Source of the DNA: Prunus persica
Taxonomy: Eukaryota; Streptophyta; Magnoliopsida; Rosales; Rosaceae
Assembly (NCBI RefSeq): GCF_000346465.2
Contig: NC_034011.1
Coordinates: forward strand, 1,841,677 to 1,905,676
Direction of reading: 5' to 3'
DNA: 64,000 bases
The notes beneath the pieces are model-generated. The model was not told the DNA's origin. It saw nothing but the letters and a program-made list of their open reading frames with translations, and made no database searches. Each line of letters starts with the position of its first letter. Positions within the stretch are counted from its first letter, which is position 1. Positions 35,248 to 47,976 of this stretch are shown here, one piece after another. Both the position numbers and the translations under genes were made by a program.

Positions 35248-38200
35248 ATGTGGAAGCTCAAGTTTGGAGCTGAGGGTGAAAATGTTGACCCTTACTTGTT
35301 CAGCACAAACGAGTTTGTGGGAAGGCAGACATGGGAGTTTGATCCTCATGCAGGCACACCTCAAGAGCGAGCTGAGGTTGAAGAGGCTCGTCAAAACTTT
35401 TACAACAATCGTTACAAGGTCAAGGCCTCCAGTGAAATCCTCTGGCGAATGCAGGTACTTCACATTAAATATCTCTATTAGTAAAGATAGGGAGACGCAC
35501 ATTTTTGACACACAATGTTTTAGATTCAGTCACTTTCAATGGTTGTGATTGAGTCTGTGCTAAAAACGTACTTCAATTCTCTCTCATTTCTCTTCACAAA
35601 TACAAAAACTATATTTATGAAATTGGATCATTTGTTAATTTTCAAGCTCAAAAAAATAAAATTTTAGTTGAAATTTGAATTTAAAACTAATAATAATAAT
35701 CCGATTCAAAACTGAAAAAATCGAAAACCGGATTGAAATTGGTTCAAACAAGATGGCCAATTTCAAAAAAAAAAAATCACTAAAATCGGACAGAATCGAA
35801 CCGATTAAATAGTACCGATTTTGATTCCGATTTGAGGCGAAAACTGGATCGCGTCCACCCCTAAGACTAACCATGAGACACATACCAAAAAAAAATATCA
35901 AAAAAATACAGCCATTGATACATTATGCTGTTAATGCATAATGTCATAATACATCAATTAATGCATTTGTAGCGTGCGTACCTTTTTTTTAATTATTATT
36001 TATTTTTTTATCAAGTGTAGCATGCATACTTGAACATGTAAGAAAATTTCAATGGTACAATTTTATTGTTATTAAAAGAACATGTAAGAGAACATGTAAA
36101 AGAACATGAAAGAAGATATAACTATTGCAAGTAAAACTACAGTTGAATTTAATAGATGCCAAAATAGTTGAACTATGTATCATGTTACTGGATAAAACTG
36201 AAGTTTTTATACTCGATTACATTTTTTTTCATCTTTCTGATAACTTTTTCTTTAACGAATAAATGTAGCTTCACAGAGAAAGAAATTTCAAGCAAACAAT
36301 TCCCCAAGTTAAAATCGAAGATGATGATGAGGAACGTAGACATGAAAAAGCCACCGCTGCATTGAAAAGGGCTGTTGCCTACTGGTCTGCCTTGCAATCA
36401 CCACACGGCCATTGGCCCGCTGAAACCACTGGTCCTTTGTTTTATACTCCTCCCGTTGTGAGTTGTAACTCTTTAAATTTGTTTCCAAAACAAAGTTTTT
36501 TTAATTCTCTTAACTGCGAAAGTGTGATGTGTAGATGAAATTGATATAGTTGGCCATCTGGGTTCCGGAGGAATTAATTCCCCTTTCTTTTATCTACTTA
36601 CACTCCATTTTTTTAAAATTGTATGTTTTCACTCCTCTTTTGTTCACTTACACTCACTTTTATCTTATAGTAAAAAATATTTAAAAACAAAAGGGTGTGT
36701 AAATGGATAAAAGGGGAGTGAGAAAATCACCACCCTTTTTTTATCTTCTCTTTTGTGTCTTCCCTTAAAATGCAGGTCATGGCCCTGTATATTACAGGCC
36801 ATCTTAATATGGTTTTCTCTGCAGACCATCGTAAGGAAATGCTTTGGTACATGTACTGTCACCAGGTTAAAATCATATTGTTATTATTTATATGGTTTTC
36901 TACATTAATTAATCATGTATAAGGATACCAGTTCAGCCTAGAGAAATTTGCACGTTGCAGAACGAAGATGGTGGGTGGGGATTACACATGGAGGACCATA
37001 GTATGATGTTTTGTACACTTCTGAACTACATTTGTATGCGTCTACTTGGCGAAGGACCCGATGGTGGTCTAGACAATGCTTGTGCAAGAGCAAGGAAATG
37101 GATTCTTGATCATGGTGGTGCAACACACTCTTCATCTTGGGGAAAGATTTGGATGGCAGTATGATCTTTTCTAACAGACTTATAATCTTCTTATCATATG
37201 ATTATCATTTTTCATTTCTTTACGCGTGATTCATTTATGCTGAATTTTATGCACCAATAACTTATTGTAGATTAGTACTGTCTCAAATGATTAAATTTCT
37301 TTGATTGTAGATACTCGGTGTGTATGATTGGGAGGGAAACAACCCTATTCCCCCAGAGCTCTGGAGCTGCCCATCTTTCCTCCCTTTTCATCCAGGTTTG
37401 CGCAATTTAATTTTTCTGTTTGAACTCAGAAAACAGTATTGTAGTAAAGTACAATGGATATTGTTCAATTAAAAGGATGTAACTTTGACTTCAATGCGAA
37501 TTCACTGATAGTTCTGTGGTTTGCAACTTTCTCATTCTGATTGATACTCCATATGTGCAGCAAAAATACTCTGCTATACTCGCATGGCTTACTTGCCTAT
37601 GTCACATTTGTATGGGAAAAGATTTGTTGGCCGCATCACACCCCTCATTCTGCAACTGAGAGAAGAAATCTACAATGAACCTTACAATGAAATTAAATGG
37701 AGCAAAGTGCGCCATCTGTGTGCAAAAGTGAGTTTACATGGTTTGCATGCACCTAATATTTTTTATTCGTGCCACACCACCACATTTTGATGTTACTGAA
37801 AAATTTCTGCGCATGCATAAGATGAATGTTCAAAAAAAAAAAAAATTTCAATGCAGGAGGATAACTGCCATCCCCATGGTAAGTTACAATCCTTGATGTG
37901 GGATAGTCTTCACACAATCTGTGAGCCTCTTTTCACTCGCTGGCCCTTCAAAAAGTTCAGAGAGAAGGCTCTTCAAGAAACCAGTAAACACATTCATTAT
38001 GAAGACGAGAATACTCGATACATTACTATTGGAGTTGTGATAAAGGTAATCAGATCATAATGGAAGAAAAACTAATAAGATGAGAATCGAATTCACATTG
38101 CTGCTATTTAAAATGCAACGTTATTTGAATTTGGCAGCCATTAAATATGCTTGCTTGCTGGGCTGAAGATCCGAATGGAGAATCTTACAAGAAGCATCTT

Positions 38201-40569
38201 GCAAGGATTGCAGATTTCATATGGGTTGCAGAAGATGGAATGAAAATGCAGGTTAGCTGTTTGCATATTTCAGGTTTTAATTTCAGCTTCTTGGTTGGAA
38301 CTGCTATTTGGGCAACAAAAGTTCTGTTTCTGATTCATTGTACTCATATGCAGAGTTTTGGTAGCCAGATGTGGGATGCTAGTTTTGCCATTCAAGCTTT
38401 GCTTGCTGCAAATCTGAATGATGAACTTGGATCTGTACTTAAGAAAGGACATGACTTCCTTAAGAAATCTCAGGTTTCTGTACTTACAAGTTCTATAAAA
38501 GCCCTTTTCCTTCTTCCTTTCACTTTGACCATCAAGCATTTTTCTTTCTCCCCTTGCATTTTAAGTTGGCTAAAATATGCATCGGATTGTAATATTCTAG
38601 GTTAGGGATAATCCTTCTGGTGACTTTTTAGCCTATTTTCGCCACATTTCTAAAGGAGGATGGACTTTCTCTGATCAAGACCATGGATGGCAAGTTTCTG
38701 ATTGTACTGCAGAAGCTTTGAAGGTGATTATTTTTGTCAAGCTGAGGGTTGAGCTAGAGCCATTACAATTGTATATGTTTCTCAAGCACATGTTATGTCA
38801 CACAGAGTTGCTTGTTGTTATCGATGCTGCCACCACAACTCGTCGGTGAACAACTAGAACCTGAGCGTTTATATGATGCTGTCAATGTCATACTTTCTCT
38901 GCAGGTGAGGATTTAGATTGAATAAAAAGTAGTATATCTCTAAATGGGGAAATTTATAACTACTGAAGATAGTTATTTTATTTTCTCATTACTGTCCCTT
39001 TATTTTGTCATAATGGTATTAATGATCTCCATTCTATGATTTGAACCAGAGTCCAAATGGTGGTGTATCAGCCTGGGAACCGGCAGGAGCTCCAAAATGG
39101 TTGGAGGTAAGTAAGAAAAATCCCTTTAAGTGATCAAAGAATTTTAATATCTCCATTGTTTCAATGTGTATCACCACATGCATGTATTCATTTTCTCCTT
39201 CAGTGGCTCAACCCTATAGAATTTCTCGGGGATCTCGTCATCGAATATGAGTAACACTTTTGATCCAACATTTTCCGTTCTGTAATTCCTTAAGTTCTAG
39301 AATACATTCCTTGAAGACTAACATAAGAGTCATGCAGGCACGTCGAGTGCACATCATCTTCAATCCGGGCATTAGCTTTGTTTAGGAAGTTATACCCTGC
39401 CCACAGAAAGAAACAGATAGATAATTTCATCACAACTGCTGCAGGGTACATTGAAGACATACAAAATCCTGATGGGTCATGGTATGCTTGCCATAGATCA
39501 GATTATGTTAAGCAAACTTATGTTCTTACTTGTGTTAGAGAAATAAACTAAAGAGGCAATAATTATCACAGGTATGGAAACTGGGGAATCTGCTTCATTT
39601 ATGGAACATGGTTTGCAATCAGAGGGTTAGAGGCTGCTGGCAAGACTTACAATAATTGTGCGGCTATACGCCGAGGTGTTGAATTTTTACTCAAAACTCA
39701 GAGAGATGATGGTGGATGGGGAGAGAGCTACATTTCTTGTACAAACAAGGTATACTTTCTCTTTCTTTCTCTTTTCTTTCCCCCTTTACATGAAATATGT
39801 TGAGGCTTTGTTGGTCTATTCCCAAAATACTCATAGCACACTAGCACATGCAGCTCAATTTATACCGTGCGCCTAGTTGTTCTGAGATTCATTAGTAAAT
39901 ATATTCTCTCTTCAGAGTAAACTAAAATTAATCTCTTGAATTGGTTACACAGGTCTATACACCTCTTGAAGGAGACCGATCCAATTTGGTGCAGACTGCA
40001 ATGGGATTAATGGGTTTAATTCATGGTGGACAGGTTAGCACATGAAATTTACACCTAGCTATGTGCCAGCCACTTCCTCAGTTCTTTTACTTTTGCATAT
40101 TTCTCTCCCAATTTCTAAGTTTTCTTGTTTATATTTTTTATTTATGCAATAGGCGGAGAGAGACCCTACTCCTATTCACCAAGCTGCAAAGTTGTTGATC
40201 AATTCTCAATTGGAAAATGGCGATTTCCCCCAGCAGGTACCATTCTAAAACACCATTTATTCTGCAGCATGAGAAAATCTTAAGTCTTACCGGGTTGTAT
40301 ACAACCATGAGTCTATTTCTCTTATCATATGCATCCGGTGATGAGGAAGTATTTTCTCCTTCACCAAGGAAAAAGTAAAATGGATATTGTTTAATTACTA
40401 CTAGCTACAGGTTGCTCATCTTTTGTTTATTTTCGTTTTCTCATGACAGGAAGTGATGGGAGTTTTCATGAGGAATGCCATGTTAAACTACGCAGCATAC
40501 AGGAATTCTATCCCAATTTGGGCTCTTGCAGAATACTGCCATATGGTTCCAAAGCCTCTCTATGTGTAG
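35248..40569 (+). CDS. OSC1: oxidosqualene cyclase, lupeol-synthase-like (18 exons, 763 aa)
   Basis: Exons: 35248-35454, 36269-36457, 36776-36865, 36961-37158, 37311-37395, 37561-37727, 37857-38045, 38138-38251, 38354-38473, 38601-38723, 38806-38904, 39050-39106, 39204-39250, 39338-39481, 39572-39749, 39953-40033, 40153-40236 and 40450-40569. Every junction is GT..AG and the phase closes to 763 residues, the normal OSC length. Such enzymes cyclise 2,3-oxidosqualene at the ER membrane. The catalytic motif DCTAE is at 487-491, and QW-type repeats are present ([29 protein letters not shown]). The product-determining MWCYCR position reads ILCYTR (259-264). Leu260 there is the lupeol-synthase-type residue rather than the Trp of beta-amyrin synthases, and Cys to Thr at 263 is unusual. 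No lesion was found. The exact product cannot be read from sequence. Confidence 0.92.
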
Positions 40570-41277
40570 TCGTGTAGATTAATCTACCTGTATGTACGTA
40601 TAAACGAAGAGTGTTGTCTGCTTAACACCATTAAGTAAAGGAAGAAAACAGTTTAAAAGTTAATGAGTTATTTATGCTGCCTATTAAAATACAAGGGGGT
40701 GAATATTCTCTTTATATTTGGTTTTGGATATCAGCTTTACTTTTAAGCATGTATTTTAAATATATTTTGTCCGAGTTGATGATAAATTTTATTAATAATA
40801 CATATATAAATAAGGCTTTTCCCTACCCATTCTAACCCTTCTGCTCTCTCCTGCTTTTCTTCTTTACTAGTCTTAATATTTGTTCTCTATTTGTAATTGA
40901 TTGATTGTGAATTACAGTGATTTGATGTGGCACAATGATTTCTTCCATGGTATTAGTATTAGAGCTGTAACACAGAATCTGAGATCCTGTTTCGTGTGCG
41001 ACTCTGAGCTAAGTTTTTCACCTTTTTGTTTACTTTTTGCTTCTTCAAGCTCATCATGGATTTCTCTCCTATGTAATGTGTTCTTCACATGTACAGTTAC
41101 ATTTACAGCATCATATGTTTTCATATATTAAGTTGATTCCATTTCTGGTCTTTTGATCGGTGCGAGATCCTTGTTCTGAGTTAAGAAGGTTGAATTAGTT
41201 GTCAAGTGGTGAATTTGAGGCTCTAACTTGTAAGTTGCTATTGGAACATACGGGAAATTTGGTGACTTTATGTCTTT

Positions 41278-41556
41278 TAGTTGGATGACACCAATTATGT
41301 GTCTTCGAGTACTAAGATTCAAAAATTGTTAAAAGGTTATCATCTAATAGGGTTTCATGATGGAGCAACTACATGTCCTACTGATGAACACAGTGATGAG
41401 TATCATCCAATAGGGTTTCTTGCTTGGCGTTCAAGTATAATGAACATTGGTTATTTAAGGACAAATGAAGCAACAACCATGAAGAGTCATAAACTCTCAA
41501 GTGGCTGGGTTAAAGGTAAAAACAGGGATCTTACCAAGGAGTGGGAGAAAAGGTGA
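41278..41556 (+). pseudogene. Copia gag remnant downstream of OSC1
   Basis: The frame includes DDTNYVSSSTKIQKLLKGY and FLAWRSSIMN, resembling the N-terminal capsid region of Ty1/copia gag (LDDTNY..W..Q..LKGH type). No zinc knuckle or pol follows. It is duplicated at 60266-60544, where the more typical YVSW is kept. It is a small relic that predates the segmental duplication. Confidence 0.6.
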
Positions 41557-42073
41557 TATCAGAACAAGCCATTGACACTCTTGAAGGTTTGCCCTTAACA
41601 TCTTCAACTGTAGACTGCAACCTGCAAATGCTGCTCTTCAGTTCTAGTCTTTGCTGCCGTGAATTCTATACTTTCTCGCTCTCCACGGCTTAAAGATGAG
41701 ACGAGTCCAGAAACGCTTCAAGAGTCTTAAAAGTAGAAATTCTGTGAGGCAGAGTACGAAGTCATCTAATAAAGATTCAGTTGGTGAAATCTGGAATTTG
41801 GTTATATATTTCAAAACTTTGCCCTAATCTGTTATTTCATTTCTAGGGTGTTCATGCAGGAATGGAGTGAATAGAGTTGAAGAGCAGAATGTAGTAAAGT
41901 AGCAGTTACAAGGAAAACTCATATTCATTTACTTTAGAGTTGAAGCCTTGTGCCTCATACATGATACATGTGTGTATAAGTAAGATACAATATATTTATA
42001 TATATATATATATATATATAATATATGCATAGATTATTAAATATTCTTCAGCGGTTACATAAATGAACAAAGG

Positions 42074-42119
42074 AAAAAACTCCCATCAGTTCCTGCAATA
42101 GAAAAAGAGTAACAAATAG
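42074..42119 (-). pseudogene. Fossil of an OSC3-type last-exon splice site at the duplication junction
   Basis: These 46 bases are identical to about 61250-61296, which in OSC3 span the intron 17 acceptor and the first codons of the last exon (GAACTGATGGGAGTTTTT, read on the minus strand). Copy B sequence begins right after it at about 42124. It therefore marks where the right-hand breakpoint of the duplicated segment fell, inside or next to an OSC3-like gene. Confidence 0.85.
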
Positions 42120-43262
42120 TAACAAATCTGTGCACGTCATGCATGAAATTTTTTGCCATCCTCACATATAATAGCACTTGTTGCGCACTACATACACAAA
42201 GCACATTTTGACCACACAACTTTATCCTTCAAATTATAGTTCTCCTTGGGAGTTCGACCAAAGGTATCTTTTGTTGGAACAAATATTCATTTCTTTAGAG
42301 TTTAAGGAGTAGAAATTAGTTTTAATTCAATAAAATTTTAAAGCAAAAGGAAGAAGATCAACCAAAAACAAAACAAAACAAAAAGAAAGTAAAGTTATAG
42401 CAATACCACTTTGATGGAACAAATAATCGTGGGTTTTTTTTTTTTTTTTCCAGAAGAATGGTGAAAAATGTAGGTGGATTTGGTGAGGGAGCAGACGTAT
42501 ATGGCAAGTTAACACAATATCTTTTGTTGTTTTAGTTGCAAATGTTCTATTTAGACTAAGCGGCGGCAATAATTATAAGAGTGCCTTTTCTTTTAGAGGT
42601 AATTCCGTTATTAATAGAATAAAAGTAGATACCTATGCATACAGGTCATTAAAACCATAAATTACCTCTACTCTAGGTAATAAAATCCATAAGTTACCTC
42701 TAGCCCAAAAGCCAACTCTTGTGTGCATAATTATACCCATAAATTGCCTCTAATTGAATTCATATAATAATATCTTTGATATGGATTTTTAAACTCATAA
42801 TTAAAGTAAAAAAGTACCCATCTAAAATATTACAGAAAAAGGAAAAAGAAACTCACACGTCCACAAGAGGTACTCAACTTGAGTATACTGAGATAAAACT
42901 CCATAAAAATTGCTTTGGAAAACCCAAGAAAAAAACTATTACCTAGAAGATAGGTAAGTACATGTGTGTGTATGTATATATATATATATATAGAAATTCT
43001 CCTATGCGGACGTCCGGATGTTATTATCGTGGGAACACTATATATTTTCTACTACCCTGCTTTCCTCCATGTTTACAATGACATCCGCATTATAATAATG
43101 TGAGGACATCCGGATGAGAGAATAACTGATATACATAAATTCTATATATATAGGAACCTTTAAAAAAAATTTCTTAAGAAAACTCAAAAATTAAAAAATT
43201 AAAAAATTAAAAATTAAAAAAAATAAAAAACTATTAAGGCAGGTACATATATATACAAGGAA

Positions 43263-43305
<43 letters not shown>

Positions 43306-43321
43306 AAACAGTCCCCTTCTA

Positions 43322-43646
43322 TTGAGGGACGCCCTTTAGGGTACCATACAATTTTTTTCCCAATGATCCAAACCATCTATTTTTTAGGTCTTCATTCATA
43401 GATCATCCTTACAAAAAATTAGACAAATCGGAAACCGTTTTGACATCCAATTGTGTCTTACAAAATCAATGAACACGGTGCTTTAAGAAAATGCTAAAAT
43501 TTCAATAACTTAATTGAGTGGTCAAATGATATCGGATTCAAGTGGTTTTTTTTGTAGAGATGATCTTTGAATGAGTATCTACAAAATAGACGGTTTGGAT
43601 TAGTGAAATACAATACGGAGTGGGGCCTACAAGAGGTGTCCCTCAA
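43322..43646. mobile_element. MITE-like inverted-repeat element (325 bp), copy B only
   Basis: The left end TTGAGGGACGCC and right end GGTGTCCCTCAA are inverted repeats with one mismatch. The interior is non-coding and includes CCAAACCATCTATTTT and its near-inverse AAATAGACGGTTTGG, so the whole unit could fold on itself. It is absent at the corresponding position of copy A. No clear target duplication was identified, so the superfamily is unknown. Confidence 0.65.
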
Positions 43647-43861
43647 ATAAGCTTATATATAAGAAAACTCATACACACATACATATATATAAGTCAACAA
43701 CCAGAAAGCTTCCCTCCTCATTAACTACAGTAAAATATACACCATATATCCCAAATCATCCCTTACCCAGGACATCCACCACTCCAAGTCATCAATTGAT
43801 TTGATTTTCACCTCTTGGTTCTACAATCGGTCATCCTCGCCCCAATTATCAGTCAGCCTTA

Positions 43862-46380
43862 ATGTCTAGCTATGATCCATTTCAAGTCACAACTCATTCT
43901 CACACCCAATCACCAGTAAATTATACAAAAACATCTCCATATCTTCACAGAAGTAAAACCCATCTCTTTGTGGTTCAACCCTGTTACAATCATCTTGCTA
44001 ATCCAGTCAAAATCGCTAAAGCCTATTTACCTCCCAATCGTCATTTCATCCATCCTCATCCAGAAAAGTCACTCCATTATTATCGAGATATCCTTTTCGA
44101 AACCCAATCTCTCATAATCAAACCAATCAAAGCAAGAGATGATCCCAATATAGAACTCCATCTGTTGATGCTCTTTTTCGGAGAGGGTCAACTTAGAGAG
44201 ATGTGGTGAGTCTTCAGTAAAGGAGAAGGTGAAGACCTTCTGAAAGGGAAGAACCTCCAGAAGACAAAGTGGGAGAAGGCTTTCCAATGCTTAAGTCAGC
44301 TATAAGTGGTAACTTTGGCTGAGTAACAGTAAAGGTGAGAAAGTAGTTATCCTTTTTACTTGGGTACTGTTCCCTATTTATAGGAAAGTGAAAATGGAAG
44401 CCTTGCACAAAGTTTCGATGTGGGACTTTGTGCAAGTCACTGTGGTAGTGACACGTGTCTTGGAGATTAGGTTCGGCAGTCTAGAGCTTCAGCAGTCAGG
44501 AGCTTCAGCAGATGTCTGGCACCCTGGAAGACTGTCTTCCTTCTGTAGGGGAGAAGGCGTGCCTGCCTTGGTGTTAGTCGTTTTGAGACTGGATATGTTC
44601 GGTTGATTATGGCGTAAACACTATCATTCCTTGTACATTCAAAAAATTCTCAGTCAAACTGAATGGGAAGATTATCCTTACTCCTTTAGAACACTCAAAT
44701 TAGACATTTGATACAATTATTATGACTACATTGAAGCCTGGCATGTCATTTTTATGCACGAAACCGAAGATTTCAGTCACTCTTGGTTCATTAACTTTGA
44801 CAGTAAATTCCAAAGTCCCTTCCCATCCTAGTTCCCCTCCTGGTGGGAAAAACATAGCCTTGTCATGGATCTATTTCCCGAAGGCCTTAGAGAGTTAATT
44901 AGTCATTTTAATTAGAAGTATAAATTCAAAAAGGAAGATGCCTTCTTTCCTACTCTCTTAGTCTTTGCTGCTAAATATAAAGTGTTGTTGTTGGTTTATG
45001 TGGTGAAGGGGTTTAGGACAATAGACAATGGTTAAAACAAAGTAATTTTATTATATTGGAAGAGAATAGTACATAACTTGGTGTAGGCTAATTGGCCTTC
45101 TTAATATATTATTTTGGCTTATTGGCCACCACACTTAATTTAGACTAGTTTGGACTATTTGGCCCTTACACTTAGATTGGTGAGCTTATTGGCTCCTCAA
45201 CATAACTTTGTTTGGGTAGCTCTTAACTCCCTAATGGTTCGGGAGTTAGCTTCTTTACTCCCACATAGATTGGGAGTTGATTGGTTCTCTCCACTCTGCT
45301 TGGGAAGGCTACAAGTCCTTTTACAGATGAGAGTAGCCGACATAGGCATTCTCCACCGACTTAGTCTCTTTACTCCAGCCACAAGTGTGTTGCTTTCTCT
45401 AGATAATTCTCGAAGGTTCCACATTGGTTTTGCTAACATGTAAGCTTCTCCAATAGTTTAGGCTCTTCCACCAAGTTAGTCATATTAATGATTCTTCTAG
45501 AACCTTTGGGATCTTTTTGTCACAAATGGACGTTAGTATTTTCAACATAAAGTCTCTTGGATACTTAAATGGTCCCACAAGCTAATTGGGATTCAAGAGA
45601 GTTATTCAAACAAATTTCAGTAAAATGGTGGGATAAATTCAAGCATGAAAGAATCATTGAATAAGTCTACACCGAGTTCCCACTTGCCAAGTCACCTCAA
45701 CAGAAACTAGCCACCTCCGAACCTTCTACCTCTTCTTTTACAATTGAAGGAAAATCCAAGTCAGAAATTCAAGAATTAGCAAGACAGCTCATGCTTCAAG
45801 CTTCACAGTTAAGGGATGGCGATGAAGATTGCTCATCACAAGCCTCATCCTCAAGTCTCAAGAAATAGTCCTCCCACTCAGAGGATTAATTCTCTCAGTC
45901 AAACATTGTGATGGGCAGATTACCAAGATGCCCAAGAACCTTATGATCTCAATGAGGATTGAAGTGATTGTTCCCGGTTACTATTCACTGGAAGACAAAT
46001 CTTGAGCAGTAAACCCGACAAAACACTATTCATCTACAGTGCCAGTATGCCTTTAATTTACAGTCTGCTCGTGCATCTACACTACTCAATTATTCGAGAC
46101 AAGTTAGTATTCACGCATGCGTCAGGAGTTTCACCCGTACGTGATCCTACAGTGTAAAATAATTCAAAGCAAGTTACTACAAGTAATAGTATCCGTTGCC
46201 CTCTTCTATATAAATAAGTGGCCTCAGTGCCTGCCTAGAGCAAGTTTCAGTTTCTGAAGTTTTCATTTCCTCAGCTTTTAAAATCTGTAAAAACAATGTA
46301 TCTCTATCTACCTACTGCCCGCAATCAATAAAATCTTCCAGTCAAGACTTTCTTCAAAGATTTTTCTGTAAGTTTTATGT
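43862..46380 (+). pseudogene. Broken virus-like or retroelement ORF relic, copy B only
   Basis: The frame from 43862 (SPYLHRSKTHLFVVQPCYNH) and a second segment near 44710-44870 (DYIEAWHVIFMH, SHSWFINFDSKF) resemble a protein family I have seen in plant repeat DNA and suspect to be endogenous pararetrovirus-like. I cannot prove that assignment. Unrelated DNA interrupts the pieces (about 44200-44630 and 44990-45520) and many stops break them. Near 46206 a TATATAAATAAG promoter-like box and near 46327 an AATAAA signal follow. No RT, protease or movement-protein motif was found. It is not functional. Confidence 0.45.
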
Positions 46381-46595
46381 TTTGGTTTACTGCATTGTTT
46401 TCAACATTAGTTTTATATTATTTTAATATCTGTGACTACTCTGAACTACTCTGAAGAAACCAATTCTGGCAACTGCTTACCCTCCTAGTATTAGTTATAT
46501 ATATATAAAGAACCGCTGAATTTTAGGAAAGTTTTTTCATATAATTCCATTTATGGTAGGCATATACTATAAAATTCTAAAATTTTATGGACGTA

Positions 46596-46943
46596 TTAAG
46601 TGCCTGTTTGGTATTACTTATTTTTAAAAATTTGGGAAGCCCAGTCCGTTTAGTAAAATATGAGAAAATCACTTACTGTTAAAAATTGCTGTAAGAGAAA
46701 GCTATAAGGGAAAGCAATTAATGAGGTGCTTTTATTTTCTGATTATGTAGGAATCAGTTTTGAAGAGGCGCTGAGTTTAATGATTATGCGGCAATTATTT
46801 TCTGATTATGCGGGAATCAGTACCAACAACGTTTTTAACAAAAAGTTGTACCAAACGCCAAACTGCTTTATCTCACAGTTGATTTCTCTCACAGTAAATC
46901 TGACATCGATTATTTTCACAATACAGTAATGTCAAACTGGCCC
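46596..46943. mobile_element. hAT-like MITE, copy B
   Basis: Counterpart of the element at 34512-34825, with the same ends (AAGTGCCTGTTTGG and CAAACTGGCCCT). It carries a small internal duplication around TTTTCTGATTATG (46734-46820). Confidence 0.55.
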
Positions 46944-47278
46944 TAATTGCTTACTTGGTAACAATGGACTGCAATTGAAAAGGAGAGCGTGTGAACTGCA
47001 TTCATTACATCTTGATGAAAATCGACCTATATCTAAGAAGCACTAATCTAATCTTTCTTTTTAGCTAGAATTAGGTAGATAGATCTTGAGGAAGTTGGGC
47101 AGAGTTGAGTCTGTTTAACATAACCTTGCTAACAATAGAGGTAGACTAATAAATAAAAAAATTAACTACAGAGGCAAAGTACGTGCCAGTGTTAAAAACA
47201 ATCTAGACTTCATTAATAGTCGGCTGGTAAATTAGTAATAGTTGGCTACTAATAGTTGTGGGTTAAGTAAGGAACATT

Positions 47279-47366
47279 ATTATCACATTATCTAAAATAG
47301 TGTCCCACTACTTTATGTCTTGATTATCACATTATCTAAAATAGTGTCCCACTACTTTATGTCTTT
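47279..47366. repeat. 44-bp tandem repeat, two copies
   Basis: The unit starts ATTATCACATTATCTAAAAT and repeats perfectly or nearly so at 47323, followed by a partial third copy. It lies in a block upstream of OSC2 that is absent from copy A. Confidence 0.88.
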
Positions 47367-47976
47367 TGATTATCACAAGAGAACAAGTTTCTTCTGTCCG
47401 CCACCAGTAATATCATTCCCATATCCCATCAGCCAGTGGGTTGGGGAGTTTCTATATATATATGGAGGCTTCTCATACTGAGGATCACAAACAATGCAAG
47501 CATTGCAAATGGTTTAAGAAGTGTACAGAAACATTAATTATAAGTAGTCTCTAGTGATCTCAGTCAAATTAATTGAGATCACCAAGAATTAATAATGTGG
47601 AAGCTGAAGTTTGGAGCTGAGGGTGAAAATGTTGACCCTCACTTGTTCAGCACAAACGAGTTTGTGGGAAGGCAGATATGGGAGTTTGATCCTCATGCAG
47701 GCACACCTCAAGAGCGAGCCGAGGTTGAAGAGGCTCGTTAAAACTTTTACAACAATCGTTACAAGGTCAAGCCCTGCAGTGACATCCTCTGGCAAATGCA
47801 GGTACTTCACATTAAATATCTCCATATATATAGTCAAAATCGGGAGACGTACATTTTTGACACACAATGTTTTAGATTCAGTCACTTTCAATGGTTGTGA
47901 TTGAGTCTGATATTTGCTAAAAACGTACTTCAATTATCTCTCATTTGTCTTCATAAATCTCAAAAACTATATTTAC

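Noticed and set aside
38270..38539. 89-94 codon minus-strand frames at 38270-38539 and 57234-57518
   Set aside because: They are antisense shadows across OSC exon 9 and adjoining introns, conserved only because the genes are duplicates.
40901..41131. 76-codon frame repeated at 59853-60083
   Set aside because: Conservation is explained by the recent segmental duplication. The opposite-strand frame is equally open and neither has a known domain; it lies in OSC 3' flank.
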